Source: Pseudomonadota bacterium (GTDB lineage Bacteria > Bdellovibrionota > Bacteriovoracia > Bacteriovoracales > Bacteriovoracaceae). Taken from it: 39,843 nt of DNA. The position numbers and the translations under genes are program-made. The stretch spans positions 1-39,843 of the forward strand of contig JAIYDC010000073.1 of the NCBI GenBank assembly GCA_027487685.1. Direction: 5' to 3'. The notes below the pieces were generated by a model. It was not told the DNA's origin and searched no databases. It saw nothing but the letters and a program-made list of their open reading frames with translations. How positions within the stretch are numbered: position 1 is the first letter of the stretch; the number at the start of each line of letters is the position of its first letter. This document shows positions 1-7,788 of the stretch, piece after piece.

Positions 1-100
1 AGGGACTGGGCAGTATCTTAAAAATTTATCACTTAGGGCCGTTATGGACAAGAATTTAAACAGGATTCTTTTCTGAGCAATAATGTCGGTTATGTTAAAA

Positions 101-129
101 TTGCGCCTGACTTTATCCGCCAGTAAGAT
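101..129 (+). promoter_or_regulatory. Putative sigma-70 promoter of hpt
   Basis: A TTGCGC hexamer at 101-106 and a TAAGAT hexamer at 124-129 are separated by exactly 17 bases. They lie 27 bases ahead of the hpt start codon. The start is preceded by AAGGA at 142-146. Bases 1-100 hold no coding region or RNA that I can support. This is motif matching only. Confidence 0.4.
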
Positions 130-155
130 AGATCCCAACCTAAGGATACAGCACC

Positions 156-722
156 ATGAGCGATGAAAAAAATAAGTTCCCCTCGTCCTTCGTTTCCTCA
201 CAGTTCGTGAAATACATCGACGCCAAGGAGATTAAGGGTATCGTAGAGGCCCTTGGGAATACCCTATCTCAAAAGTACCAGGGGCAAGACCTAGTGCTGA
301 TCGGCGTCCTAAAAGGAAGCATGGTTTTTCTGGCAGACCTCGCCAGGGAAATCAAGGGCGTTAAGGTTTATGTGGACTTTGTCAAACTTCAGGCCGTTGG
401 TCGGAGTAAGGAAAACCACGGTACTATCACCATCAGTAAGGATATCACAACGAATCTACTTGACCGCAACGTTGTCATCGTGGAAGAAATTGTCGATACA
501 GGCCGGGCTTTAAGCTTTCTCAAAAAGAGGATTCTCTTAAGCTCCCCAAGGTCTCTGGAAGTTGTTACTCTCTTCGACAAGCCATACAAGAGAACAGTTA
601 ATATCCAGCCCGATCTTACGGGAAAAAAGATAGATGATCAGTTTATAGTAGGATATGGCCTAGACCTCGAAGACTATGGCCGTAACTTCGAACAGCTCTA
701 CTACTTAAAATATCCTAACTAG
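156..722 (+). CDS. hpt: Hypoxanthine phosphoribosyltransferase
   Basis: The product is a 188-residue purine-salvage phosphoribosyltransferase expected to convert hypoxanthine (and probably guanine) plus PRPP to the nucleotide in the cytoplasm. The PRPP-binding loop is visible at residues 106-119 (VVIVEEIVDTGRAL), and the upstream LIGVLKGS segment at 48-55 is the conserved loop next to the active site. The C-terminal part has the GYGLD.....RN pattern of this family. Length is typical. The ATG at 156 is chosen because AAGGA lies 9 bases ahead and a promoter-like pair sits upstream. The gene stands alone and is convergent with the lipoprotein gene to its right. Substrate preference between hypoxanthine and guanine cannot be read from the sequence. 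Confidence 0.9.
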   Translation: MSDEKNKFPSSFVSSQFVKYIDAKEIKGIVEALGNTLSQKYQGQDLVLIGVLKGSMVFLADLAREIKGVKVYVDFVKLQAVGRSKENHGTITISKDITTNLLDRNVVIVEEIVDTGRALSFLKKRILLSSPRSLEVVTLFDKPYKRTVNIQPDLTGKKIDDQFIVGYGLDLEDYGRNFEQLYYLKYPN

Positions 723-738
723 TGATTCCAGCAGCGTT

Positions 739-2673
739 TTAAGGTGCACCTTCGGCGAAGAGCTTAACAATCTCCCCTCGGGTTATGGCCAATGGGTTCA
801 TCTTTTTCAGCCAGACACCATCTCTGAATTCCCAGTGGGTGGACAAACCTGTAAGTGGTGCGACCTTGAGCTTCCCGTCAAAGTCATCGCGGCTCTTAAC
901 TTCACCTGCTAGGCGAAGGATCTCTGCACCGAGCTTCATCGCATCTAAGGTGAGGATTTCAATCAAACCGGCGGGTTTGCCGTTGAGCTCCTGATACTTT
1001 ACCAGCATCTGCTCATTAAGATCATGAGGATCATCCCCTACGAAGTAGAGCGTTCCCAGGTTTTTCTGTTCTTTCAAAAGGGACTTTGACACCCAGCTCG
1101 GACCCCCGACAACTTTAATACGATTCGCGTCGTAATAGTTTAACGTTGGAATGAGTTGAGTTGCCTCGTGAGGGTAGGTCGCCATAAATACCCAATCGAA
1201 ATCGAGCACTGGCGGAAGGGTCTGTACGCGCCGGATCGTTGTCTTCTCTAGAGCAAATACATCATCCAGAATCTTCAATTCCTCCGAGCGTTCTCGAGGG
1301 TATTTAAGTCCTAGAAAAAGCTGCGCCGTATCCCGATAATCATGAGTGTTCTTCTGAAAGCTGGCAACAGAGGTGATCTGGAGATTCTTAACCGCAGACT
1401 TCCGCCAGATCTCATCCACATAGCTCTTACCGGCCTCGTTATCCGGAAAAATTACGCCTACCCGAGAACCGAATTTCTTGATCATTTCATCGGAAAGTAG
1501 CGCCTCGATCTGGGATTCAACCGAACCCTGGACTTCGATCAAATGATGGTTTTTTTCATCCTTCGGAAGATTAATCTGAGAAAGGGAAATGTAGAGCACA
1601 CCATACTTGCGCGCCTCCAGGTACTCCGCCTTGGCCGTCTCGGGGAAGAGACCTCCGATGATAAACGCCACCTTTTCCTCACGTATGAGTTCGAGCACTG
1701 CCTGGGAGCCCTGAGCAGGTGAATCGGCGGAATCCTTCGTGTGAATCTTAACGGTCTCACTAAAACCAAGGGTCTTAAGGCCCGTGTCTACTCCACTCAA
1801 CGCCTTTTGCCCGAAGCTTAGCTTCTCTCCGGATAAAGGAAGCACAAGACCGATATCTGTGACGCTGATGCGGCCCGAGTTCTCCAGGCGAAGCTCGAAA
1901 TCTTTAACGAACTTCCCGATGATTTCGTCATCGCCAAACTCGCCGCGAAGCCACTTAATGACGTCAACCGCCCCGGACTTATCACCGGCGACGTAGCGGT
2001 TATCGACTTCTTGCTGGGCAAGAAGAGCTGCCGCATAATTCTTCGTTCCGCTCTGACCCTCTAAGATTTCTAATTTCTGGTCATGAGAGAGGTTTATATA
2101 TGAGTCACGCATGGGAGCGAAGAAGGGCGACGCTAGAGCATCCCCAGCGGACTTCGCGTCGGCTAAGAGAAGCAGAGAAGAGCTAACAATCTTTTCTGAG
2201 TCCTTAACTTTATTACCAAAGGCGAGAGAGAGATGGGCGTACTTCTTGACCTCCGGGTCAGTCAGCTGATGAATGTCGATCTTACGCAGCCGATCCTTTA
2301 ACTCAGTAAACTGACTAAGTTTGAAGTGGCCACTCCCCATGTTTAACTGAAGCTGGCTGTAAAGTTGACCATCCTTAGGTGTGTATTTTTCTGCAACCTC
2401 AAAGTTTAGGATCGCCTTCTCAACTTCCCCTACGTTAAAGAGTGTGACTCCCTTTAAATTATACTTGAGTGCTTTTTCAACCGCGGAGAGCTTATCGTCG
2501 GCCAGCTCACCTAGCTTCTCAATCGCCTGCTTTGGCTTATTGGCCCTGAGGAGAACCCGTGCCTCATCAAGCTTCTGCTTGGCAATTTCTGAGATTCCAG
2601 ACTCGTCTATCGGCTTCTTCTTCACTTGCGTACAAGAAGCAGCAATGAGGAGAATCACGAGGAGAATGCGCAT
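739..2673 (-). CDS. LpoA/LppC-like lipoprotein (penicillin-binding protein activator family)
   Basis: This 644-residue protein begins with a lipoprotein signal (hydrophobic run, then IAASC with Cys14 as the expected lipidation site). Residues about 20-260 are alpha-helical and TPR-like. From about residue 272 a periplasmic-binding-protein type I fold starts with IGLVLPLSGEKLSFGQKAL, which resembles the start of the LppC domain of LpoA. In Enterobacteria LpoA sits in the outer membrane and activates PBP1A for peptidoglycan synthesis. That role here is inferred from family only, and the TPR plus binding-domain order fits it. The start has an AAGGGAA ribosome-binding site and lies 34 bases downstream of a 23-base homopolymer. 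It is probably transcribed on its own, because a stem-loop separates it from dnaJ. A branched-chain amino acid binding lipoprotein is the main alternative. Confidence 0.75.
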   Translation of the reverse strand: MRILLVILLIAASCTQVKKKPIDESGISEIAKQKLDEARVLLRANKPKQAIEKLGELADDKLSAVEKALKYNLKGVTLFNVGEVEKAILNFEVAEKYTPKDGQLYSQLQLNMGSGHFKLSQFTELKDRLRKIDIHQLTDPEVKKYAHLSLAFGNKVKDSEKIVSSSLLLLADAKSAGDALASPFFAPMRDSYINLSHDQKLEILEGQSGTKNYAAALLAQQEVDNRYVAGDKSGAVDVIKWLRGEFGDDEIIGKFVKDFELRLENSGRISVTDIGLVLPLSGEKLSFGQKALSGVDTGLKTLGFSETVKIHTKDSADSPAQGSQAVLELIREEKVAFIIGGLFPETAKAEYLEARKYGVLYISLSQINLPKDEKNHHLIEVQGSVESQIEALLSDEMIKKFGSRVGVIFPDNEAGKSYVDEIWRKSAVKNLQITSVASFQKNTHDYRDTAQLFLGLKYPRERSEELKILDDVFALEKTTIRRVQTLPPVLDFDWVFMATYPHEATQLIPTLNYYDANRIKVVGGPSWVSKSLLKEQKNLGTLYFVGDDPHDLNEQMLVKYQELNGKPAGLIEILTLDAMKLGAEILRLAGEVKSRDDFDGKLKVAPLTGLSTHWEFRDGVWLKKMNPLAITRGEIVKLFAEGAP

Positions 2674-2707
2674 AAGTTCCCTTTTTACAGTAAAAACGGC
2701 TCCTAAG

Positions 2708-2730
2708 AAAAAAAAAAAAAAAAAAAAAAA
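2708..2730. repeat. Homopolymer of 23 A (T on the minus strand)
   Basis: An uninterrupted run of 23 A residues lies between dnaJ and the lipoprotein gene. On the transcribed minus strand it is T23 and lies 35-57 bases ahead of the lipoprotein start codon. Such a run is very unlikely by chance at this base composition. It may be slippage-prone, part of a promoter, or an assembly artefact. Confidence 0.95.
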
Positions 2731-2744
2731 TGTCTCTTCTATTT

Positions 2745-2768
2745 GGCCGAGGCCTAAGTGCCCCGACC
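2745..2768 (-). terminator. Stem-loop after dnaJ
   Basis: On the minus strand a 9-bp stem (GGTCGGGGC paired with GCCTCGGCC, two G-U pairs) encloses a 6-base loop, 12 bases past the dnaJ stop codon. The T23 tract starts 14 bases further on. The distance to the T tract is longer than in a canonical intrinsic terminator, so it may instead be a 3' stabilising hairpin. Confidence 0.45.
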
Positions 2769-2780
2769 GTTTAAGAAATT

Positions 2781-3926
2781 CTATTGGAACAGCTCACGAA
2801 CCCGCTCGAAGAAGCCCTTCGTCATAGGGTTGGACTGATTTTGCTCAAGCTCCTGGAGTTGCTTAAAGAGGTCACGCTGCTCTTTGCTAAGCTTGGCAGG
2901 TGTTTCAACGTGGATTGTAATGATTTGGTCTCCGAAGCCGTACCCGCCAAGCTTCGCAATCCCTTTGTTCCGGAGTTTCATCTTTTGACCGGACTGCGTC
3001 CCGTCGGGAATCTTCATAGAAACTCTGCCGCCTAGGGTAGGAATCTCTACTTCGGTTCCAAGTGCAGCCTGAGAGAAAGTGATCGGAACTTCACAGTGAA
3101 CATCATAGTCGTCACGTTTAAAGAATTCGTGTGGCTCAATGTGGATTAAAACGAAGAGATCTCCTGCCGGGCCTCCATTAGAGCCTGAGTCACCCTGGCC
3201 AGTAAGCTTGAGCCGCTGGCCCTCGTCGATCCCCGCTGGAACCTTAACTGAAAGTTTCTCACGCTTCTTATTGCGACCTCGGCCGGCGCAAGTTTCGCAG
3301 GCATCTTTGATGGTTTGCCCGGAGCCATGGCACTTAGGGCAAGGCTGCGCTATCGTAAAGAAGCCTTGTTGCCGGCGCACTTCACCGTGACCCTGGCACA
3401 TATCACAGGTTGTTGGACCAGATCCTTTCTTGGCGCCGGTTCCCTGACAGGTCTCACAGCCTACCGAGCGAACAATCTGAACTTCCTTTTCAACCCCAAA
3501 AGCAGCCTCTTCGAATGTGGCGTACATTTCTGTCTGAAGATCGTCTCCGGCAGTGGCACGCGAACGTCGTCGTCCACCGGCGGCCCGGCCGCGCTGACCT
3601 CCAAGGATGTCGCCAAAAATATCACCAAAGATATCCCCGAGATCGCCGAAATCCCCAGAGAATCCACCCTGGAATGGGCCCGCCCCTCCGGCGCCGCCTT
3701 GCTCTGCCGCGTGGCCCATCCGGTCGTACATGGCGCGTTTTTGATCATCGAGAAGGATGTCGGCCGCGTGGGACGCCTCTTTAAATTTTGACTCCGCATC
3801 CTTGTTGCCAGGGTTCTTGTCCGGATGATGCTGCATCGCCTGTTTCCGGTAAGCCTTCTTGATCTCTTCCTTAGTTGCGGTCTTCCCCACACCAAGAACT
3901 TCGTAGTAATCGCGTCTTTCGCTCAT
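2781..3926 (-). CDS. dnaJ: Chaperone DnaJ (Hsp40)
   Basis: The product is a 381-residue type I J-protein that delivers substrates to DnaK and stimulates its ATPase. The J domain carries HPD at residues 34-36. A Gly/Phe-rich stretch follows (about 75-125). Then come four CxxCxGxG zinc repeats ([32 protein letters not shown]) and the two C-terminal beta domains. Length is typical. The gene follows dnaK by 59 bases. That gap contains a strong 10-bp stem-loop whose 3' arm includes the only good ribosome-binding sequence (GAGGGG, 11 bases ahead of the ATG), so its translation may depend on the stem opening. Confidence 0.97.
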   Translation of the reverse strand: MSERRDYYEVLGVGKTATKEEIKKAYRKQAMQHHPDKNPGNKDAESKFKEASHAADILLDDQKRAMYDRMGHAAEQGGAGGAGPFQGGFSGDFGDLGDIFGDIFGDILGGQRGRAAGGRRRSRATAGDDLQTEMYATFEEAAFGVEKEVQIVRSVGCETCQGTGAKKGSGPTTCDMCQGHGEVRRQQGFFTIAQPCPKCHGSGQTIKDACETCAGRGRNKKREKLSVKVPAGIDEGQRLKLTGQGDSGSNGGPAGDLFVLIHIEPHEFFKRDDYDVHCEVPITFSQAALGTEVEIPTLGGRVSMKIPDGTQSGQKMKLRNKGIAKLGGYGFGDQIITIHVETPAKLSKEQRDLFKQLQELEQNQSNPMTKGFFERVRELFQ

Positions 3927-3935
3927 AATGTATAA

Positions 3936-3961
3936 AGCCCCTCAGCGTAGACTGAGGGGCT
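3936..3961 (-). promoter_or_regulatory. dnaK-dnaJ intergenic stem-loop covering the dnaJ ribosome-binding site
   Basis: A perfect 10-bp stem (AGCCCCTCAG with CTGAGGGGCT) encloses a 6-base loop. Read on the minus strand it ends in GAGGGGCTTTATACATT just before the dnaJ ATG, so the GAGGGG ribosome-binding sequence at 3938-3943 is inside the 3' arm. The short TTTATA tail is a poor T tract. It could act as a weak terminator that sets DnaK above DnaJ, or as a translational gate such as an RNA thermometer. Confidence 0.65.
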
Positions 3962-3985
3962 CCCGTTTAAAGTGGATTTTAAAAT

Positions 3986-5896
3986 CTAAACTTCTTTGTA
4001 ATCAGCGTCAACTACGTCGTCCCCGTCGTCTTTTTTCTTAGAGGAATCTGATTCCTGCTGGGCACCCGCACTGGCACCGGCGTCAGCGCCGGGGGTCTGA
4101 TACATGAACTGGGCAAGGCTGTGAGCGACGTTTTGAAGTCTCTCAGTTGCTGCCTTAATTTCGTCCAGAGACTCGGACGTGAGTTTAGTTTTAGCTTCAC
4201 TGATCGCTCCTTCAATTTCGGCTTTCTTGTCGGCCGGGACTTTGTCGCCAGCGTCCTTCACACCCTTTTCGGCGGCGAAGACGAGGCTGTCGAGATTATT
4301 GCGCGCATCGACGACTTCACGGCGCTTCTTATCCGAGTCACGGTTTTTTTCCGCCTCAACCACCATCCGCTTAATCTCCTCTTCCGAGAGACCAGATCCG
4401 GAAGTGATAACGATATTCTGAGATTTACCTGTTGCTTTGTCCGTCGAGGTCACATGTACGATTCCGTTCGCGTCGATGTCGAAAGTAACTTCGATTTGCG
4501 GAACTCCCCGTGGAGCTGGCGTAATGCCCGTAAGGTCGAAGCGACCCAAGCTCTTGTTGTCGGCCGAAAATTCGCGCTCGCCTTGGAGTACGTGAATGGA
4601 CACCGCTGGCTGATTATCAACGGCGGTAGAGAAAACTTGTGACTTCTTAGTTGGGATCGTCGTGTTCTTTTCGATGATCTTGGTGAAGACGCCGCCAAGG
4701 GTTTCAATACCGAGTGAGAGCGGAGTCACGTCAAGGAGAAGAACGTCTTTAACGTCACCACCGAGAACACCACCCTGGACTGCTGCACCAGCTGCGACGA
4801 CCTCATCCGGGTTCACTCCCCGGTGCGGTTCCTTGGCGAAAATTTCTTTAACCTTCTGCTGGACGATAGGCGTCCGAGTAGCACCGCCAACGAGGATCAC
4901 ATCGTGAATCTCGTTCAGGGCGAAACCCGAGTCCTTGATCGCTGTCTTACATGGAGCGACGAGTTTTTCAATCAGGTCAGCGATGAGCGACTCGAACTTA
5001 GCACGTGAGAGATTAAGGTTGAGGTGTTTCGGCCCGCTCGCGTCCATGGTGATGAACGGAAGGTTGATATCGGTTTGAGTAACGCTTGAGAGTTCGTGCT
5101 TCGCCTTCTCAGCTGCTTCCTTCAAGCGCTGGAGCGCCATCTTGTCATTCCGAAGGTCGAGGTTAGTTTCTTTCTTAAACTCGTCTGCCATCCAGTTAAT
5201 AATCCTGTAGTCGAAGTCCTCACCACCGAGGAAGGTGTCACCGTTAGTGGCCTTGACTTCAAAGACGCCATCAGCAGTGATCTCTAGGATCGAGACGTCG
5301 AAAGTACCGCCTCCGAGATCGAAGACAGCGATGTTTTTATCCTTCTTAATATCCTGGCCATAAGCGAGCGCCGCGGCCGTTGGCTCATTGATGATTCGCT
5401 TGACGTCGAGGCCTGCGATCCGGCCGGCATCCTTCGTCGCCTGTCTTTGGGCATCGTTGAAGTAAGCAGGAACAGTGATAACAGCTTCAGTGACAGCATG
5501 ACCGAGGTAATCCTCAGCAGATTTTTTCATCTTCTCAAGGATCTTCGCTGAAATCTCCTGAGGGGAGTATTCTTTGCCGTCGACCCTGACCCAAGCGTCG
5601 CCGTTTTTATTGGCAAAAATCTCAAATGGTGCGACACGTTTGAAGTGTTCTACTTCCTTGTCTGTAAATTTTCGTCCGATGAGCCGCTTGATTCCAAAGA
5701 GGGTCTTGCTCGGGTTCGTAACTGCTTGGCGCTTAGCAACCTGGCCAACGAGGTTCTCCCCGTTACTGGCGAAACCAATGATAGACGGCGTGGTGTTGTG
5801 ACCCTCGGCGTTGGGAACGATTTTGTAGGCCCCGTTTTCCATCACGGCAACACACGAGTTGGTGGTACCTAAGTCAATTCCGATAATCTTTCCCAT
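3986..5896 (-). CDS. dnaK: Chaperone DnaK (Hsp70)
   Basis: This 636-residue Hsp70 folds and refolds cytoplasmic proteins in an ATP-driven cycle with DnaJ and GrpE. The nucleotide-binding domain starts with GIDLGTTNS at residues 5-13 and includes the [10 protein letters not shown] phosphate loop. The interdomain linker [16 protein letters not shown] is intact, followed by the substrate-binding beta domain, the helical lid and an acidic tail ending in DADYKEV. AAGGAG precedes the ATG. The gene lies 33 bases after grpE and 59 bases before dnaJ, so a grpE-dnaK-dnaJ operon is likely. Nothing is missing compared with the family. Confidence 0.98.
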   Translation of the reverse strand: MGKIIGIDLGTTNSCVAVMENGAYKIVPNAEGHNTTPSIIGFASNGENLVGQVAKRQAVTNPSKTLFGIKRLIGRKFTDKEVEHFKRVAPFEIFANKNGDAWVRVDGKEYSPQEISAKILEKMKKSAEDYLGHAVTEAVITVPAYFNDAQRQATKDAGRIAGLDVKRIINEPTAAALAYGQDIKKDKNIAVFDLGGGTFDVSILEITADGVFEVKATNGDTFLGGEDFDYRIINWMADEFKKETNLDLRNDKMALQRLKEAAEKAKHELSSVTQTDINLPFITMDASGPKHLNLNLSRAKFESLIADLIEKLVAPCKTAIKDSGFALNEIHDVILVGGATRTPIVQQKVKEIFAKEPHRGVNPDEVVAAGAAVQGGVLGGDVKDVLLLDVTPLSLGIETLGGVFTKIIEKNTTIPTKKSQVFSTAVDNQPAVSIHVLQGEREFSADNKSLGRFDLTGITPAPRGVPQIEVTFDIDANGIVHVTSTDKATGKSQNIVITSGSGLSEEEIKRMVVEAEKNRDSDKKRREVVDARNNLDSLVFAAEKGVKDAGDKVPADKKAEIEGAISEAKTKLTSESLDEIKAATERLQNVAHSLAQFMYQTPGADAGASAGAQQESDSSKKKDDGDDVVDADYKEV

Positions 5897-5929
5897 ATAA
5901 ATCTCCTTATGATTTTAAAAAAACGTTTT

Positions 5930-6472
5930 TTATTGCTTATCACTCGCAACGACGACTTTCGCCGCCCGAAGAAGTCGTCCGTTCAGGCTATAGCCTTTTT
6001 GGAACTCCTTAACTACTTGGTTAGGTTTAGCTCCTTCAACGTACTCCTGAGCAATGGCTTCGTGGAGGTGCGGATCGAAATCTTTGCCGACAGAGGCTAC
6101 CAAAGTCAGACCATGCTTTCCTAACGTATCAATGAACTGCTTCGTGACCATGTCCATGCCCACAACGATGTTCTTGATCTTTGGATCTTGATCGTGCTTG
6201 AGCATCTCGGTTGTCCGCTCAAAGTTATCAACAATCTGAAGGAGGTCCGAAAGTACTCTTTCATTTCCATACTTCACAAGATTTTCACGCTCACGCTCAA
6301 CGCGCTTCTTGTAGTTGTCCATTTCCGCGGCGAGGTAGTAGTATTTGGCCTTGAAATCGACCTCTTCTTTTTTAACCTCTGGTTGAGTCTGAGCTTCGTC
6401 GGCCACGGATCCTGTTGCTGTCTGCTCTTCTTTCGTTTCTTCCGGCTTGTCGTTCATGTTTTGGTTTTCCAT
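5930..6472 (-). CDS. grpE: Nucleotide exchange factor GrpE
   Basis: The 180-residue product releases ADP from DnaK. The first 45 residues are acidic and low-complexity, as is usual. A long helix (about 40-95) follows, and the C-terminal beta domain contains the conserved VGKDFDPHLHEAI segment and a GYSLNGRLLRAAKVVV end, which correspond to the family's signature regions. It is the first gene of the grpE-dnaK-dnaJ block. A sigma-32-like promoter lies just upstream, and there is no CIRCE inverted repeat and no hrcA in front of it. Confidence 0.96.
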   Translation of the reverse strand: MENQNMNDKPEETKEEQTATGSVADEAQTQPEVKKEEVDFKAKYYYLAAEMDNYKKRVERERENLVKYGNERVLSDLLQIVDNFERTTEMLKHDQDPKIKNIVVGMDMVTKQFIDTLGKHGLTLVASVGKDFDPHLHEAIAQEYVEGAKPNQVVKEFQKGYSLNGRLLRAAKVVVASDKQ

Positions 6473-6503
6473 TTCGTACTCTCAGGTCATTGGGTTATGC
6501 ATG

Positions 6504-6532
6504 TAAGATGGTGCCAGAGGCTTCGGTGTCAA
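6504..6532 (-). promoter_or_regulatory. Putative heat-shock (sigma-32 type) promoter of grpE
   Basis: On the minus strand TTGACA (6527-6532) is followed after 13 bases by CACCATCTTA (6504-6513). The E. coli sigma-32 pattern is CTTGAAA, 11-16 bases, CCCCATNT. The -10 element matches at seven of eight positions and the spacing is right. A start site near 6497 would give a leader of about 25 bases. The position ahead of grpE-dnaK-dnaJ supports the reading. Confidence 0.55.
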
Positions 6533-6597
6533 TGTTTGGGCAATAATAAAACAGCGCTTAGTATGTTTCCGACCGAACACTTCATGCCTGATTCCAA

Positions 6598-7707
6598 CTA
6601 CTTGGCAATGGACCCCTTGGCCTCACTCCGAAAAATGTCATCCATCAGAGAATCCAGCAAGATAAACCCTCGAGCATTGAGTTTTACCTTTTGCTCATCG
6701 CAGCTGGCATAACCTTTTGCCTCCCAATCATTTATGACGGAAGTATGCTCCTTATTGAATTTAAATCCATCTGAAGTTCGTAGCGCGAGGTAGGTCTCCT
6801 CAAGGTTACGCTCAGCTGGTTTGAGATTTTCAACCTCCACATCAGCTTTGCTCACCTTCCATTTGTAACGAAGGGCCGCATTTTCCGTCGCAAGGTAGCC
6901 GGTGCCTGTTGGGCCTAACGCAGCGACGTTTTCACCGCGCCAATAGCGCTGATTGTGCTTGGATTCAAAGCCTGGTTGTGCAAAATTCGAGACCTCATAG
7001 TGGTGAAAGCCCAGACTAGTCAGGTAGTCGCTAACAAATAGGTACTCGTCGCGCACATACTCGTCCTCAGGCATTTCCTGAGCATAAGGGTATTTCGATC
7101 GAGCATTTAAAATGTAAAGGCTGATATGCTTGGGTGAGAACTCCAACAGGCGGTCGAGTTCTGCGCGAATGTCCCGACCTCTCTCCTTGGAGAACGGTAC
7201 CCCAAGAAGGAAATCAAGGGAGAAGTTCCAATTCCCTCGCTGGACTTCACCCAACAGGTCGAGGCTCTCGGCCAGGCCGTGAGAGCGATCGAGAATTTTC
7301 AGAAAAGAGGGGTTGAGAGACTGTGTCCCGATAGAGATCCGGTTTAGTCCTATGGCCTGCCACGCCTCTAGGAGCGCCGGAGTCCAGGCCCCGGGGTCGA
7401 CTTCCATGGTGAACTCTACGTCATTTGTGAGTGGGCCCGGCAGAAGACGATCGCGGAAAAATTCCGCCCCATCCGCGCCCCAAAGTGAGGGTGTTCCCCC
7501 ACCAAGGTAAATGGTCTCAAGAGGTGCCCAGGTAAAGCCAGCATCGCGCAGGAGAATTTCATGCCGCCGGACCGACGCCTCTAAAAACTGATGAAACTTC
7601 TCAATCTGAAGACCTGGCCCATCAAATTTCTGCTTGTAAAAGTCGCAGTAGTTGCAGAGGTGCCGACAGAAGGGAACGTGAAGATAGAGGCTTGACACCC
7701 GAGTCAT
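6598..7707 (-). CDS. hemW: HemW-like radical SAM protein (coproporphyrinogen III oxidase-like)
   Basis: This 369-residue protein has a CX3CX2C iron-sulfur motif at Cys14, Cys18 and Cys21 in FCRHLCNYCDF, followed by YLGGGTPSLW near residue 70, both typical of radical SAM enzymes of the HemN/HemW group. The short N-terminus and the CNYCDF variant fit HemW, a heme-binding protein proposed to deliver heme, rather than HemN, which is about 450 residues and has a longer N-terminus. The gene is divergent from the M16 protease and lies 125 bases upstream of grpE, with a separate promoter for the latter. Enzyme activity on coproporphyrinogen is doubtful for this subfamily. Confidence 0.85.
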   Translation of the reverse strand: MTRVSSLYLHVPFCRHLCNYCDFYKQKFDGPGLQIEKFHQFLEASVRRHEILLRDAGFTWAPLETIYLGGGTPSLWGADGAEFFRDRLLPGPLTNDVEFTMEVDPGAWTPALLEAWQAIGLNRISIGTQSLNPSFLKILDRSHGLAESLDLLGEVQRGNWNFSLDFLLGVPFSKERGRDIRAELDRLLEFSPKHISLYILNARSKYPYAQEMPEDEYVRDEYLFVSDYLTSLGFHHYEVSNFAQPGFESKHNQRYWRGENVAALGPTGTGYLATENAALRYKWKVSKADVEVENLKPAERNLEETYLALRTSDGFKFNKEHTSVINDWEAKGYASCDEQKVKLNARGFILLDSLMDDIFRSEAKGSIAK

Positions 7708-7788
7708 CAGATATAATTTCCTTTATAAATCAGTGTGGCCGAAGAGATAATAGGGCAAATCTTTTACGATGTCTCACCTAAGGAATCC

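Noticed and set aside
1-100. Possible end of an upstream gene or small RNA
   Set aside because: No frame with coding character and no clear hairpin plus T tract was found.
741-752. AAGGTGCACCTT palindrome at the end of the lipoprotein gene
   Set aside because: It is a loop-less 12-base palindrome within the coding end, so it is not a normal terminator and has no second copy nearby.
3315-3791. Long plus-strand frames across dnaJ (about 158 and 124 codons)
   Set aside because: They are antisense to an intact, well-recognised dnaJ and have no family resemblance or ribosome-binding site.
7735-7788. GTG start for the M16 protease, 18 codons upstream of the chosen ATG
   Set aside because: It has no ribosome-binding sequence, while the ATG at 7789 has AAGGA at good distance and a normal family N-terminus.
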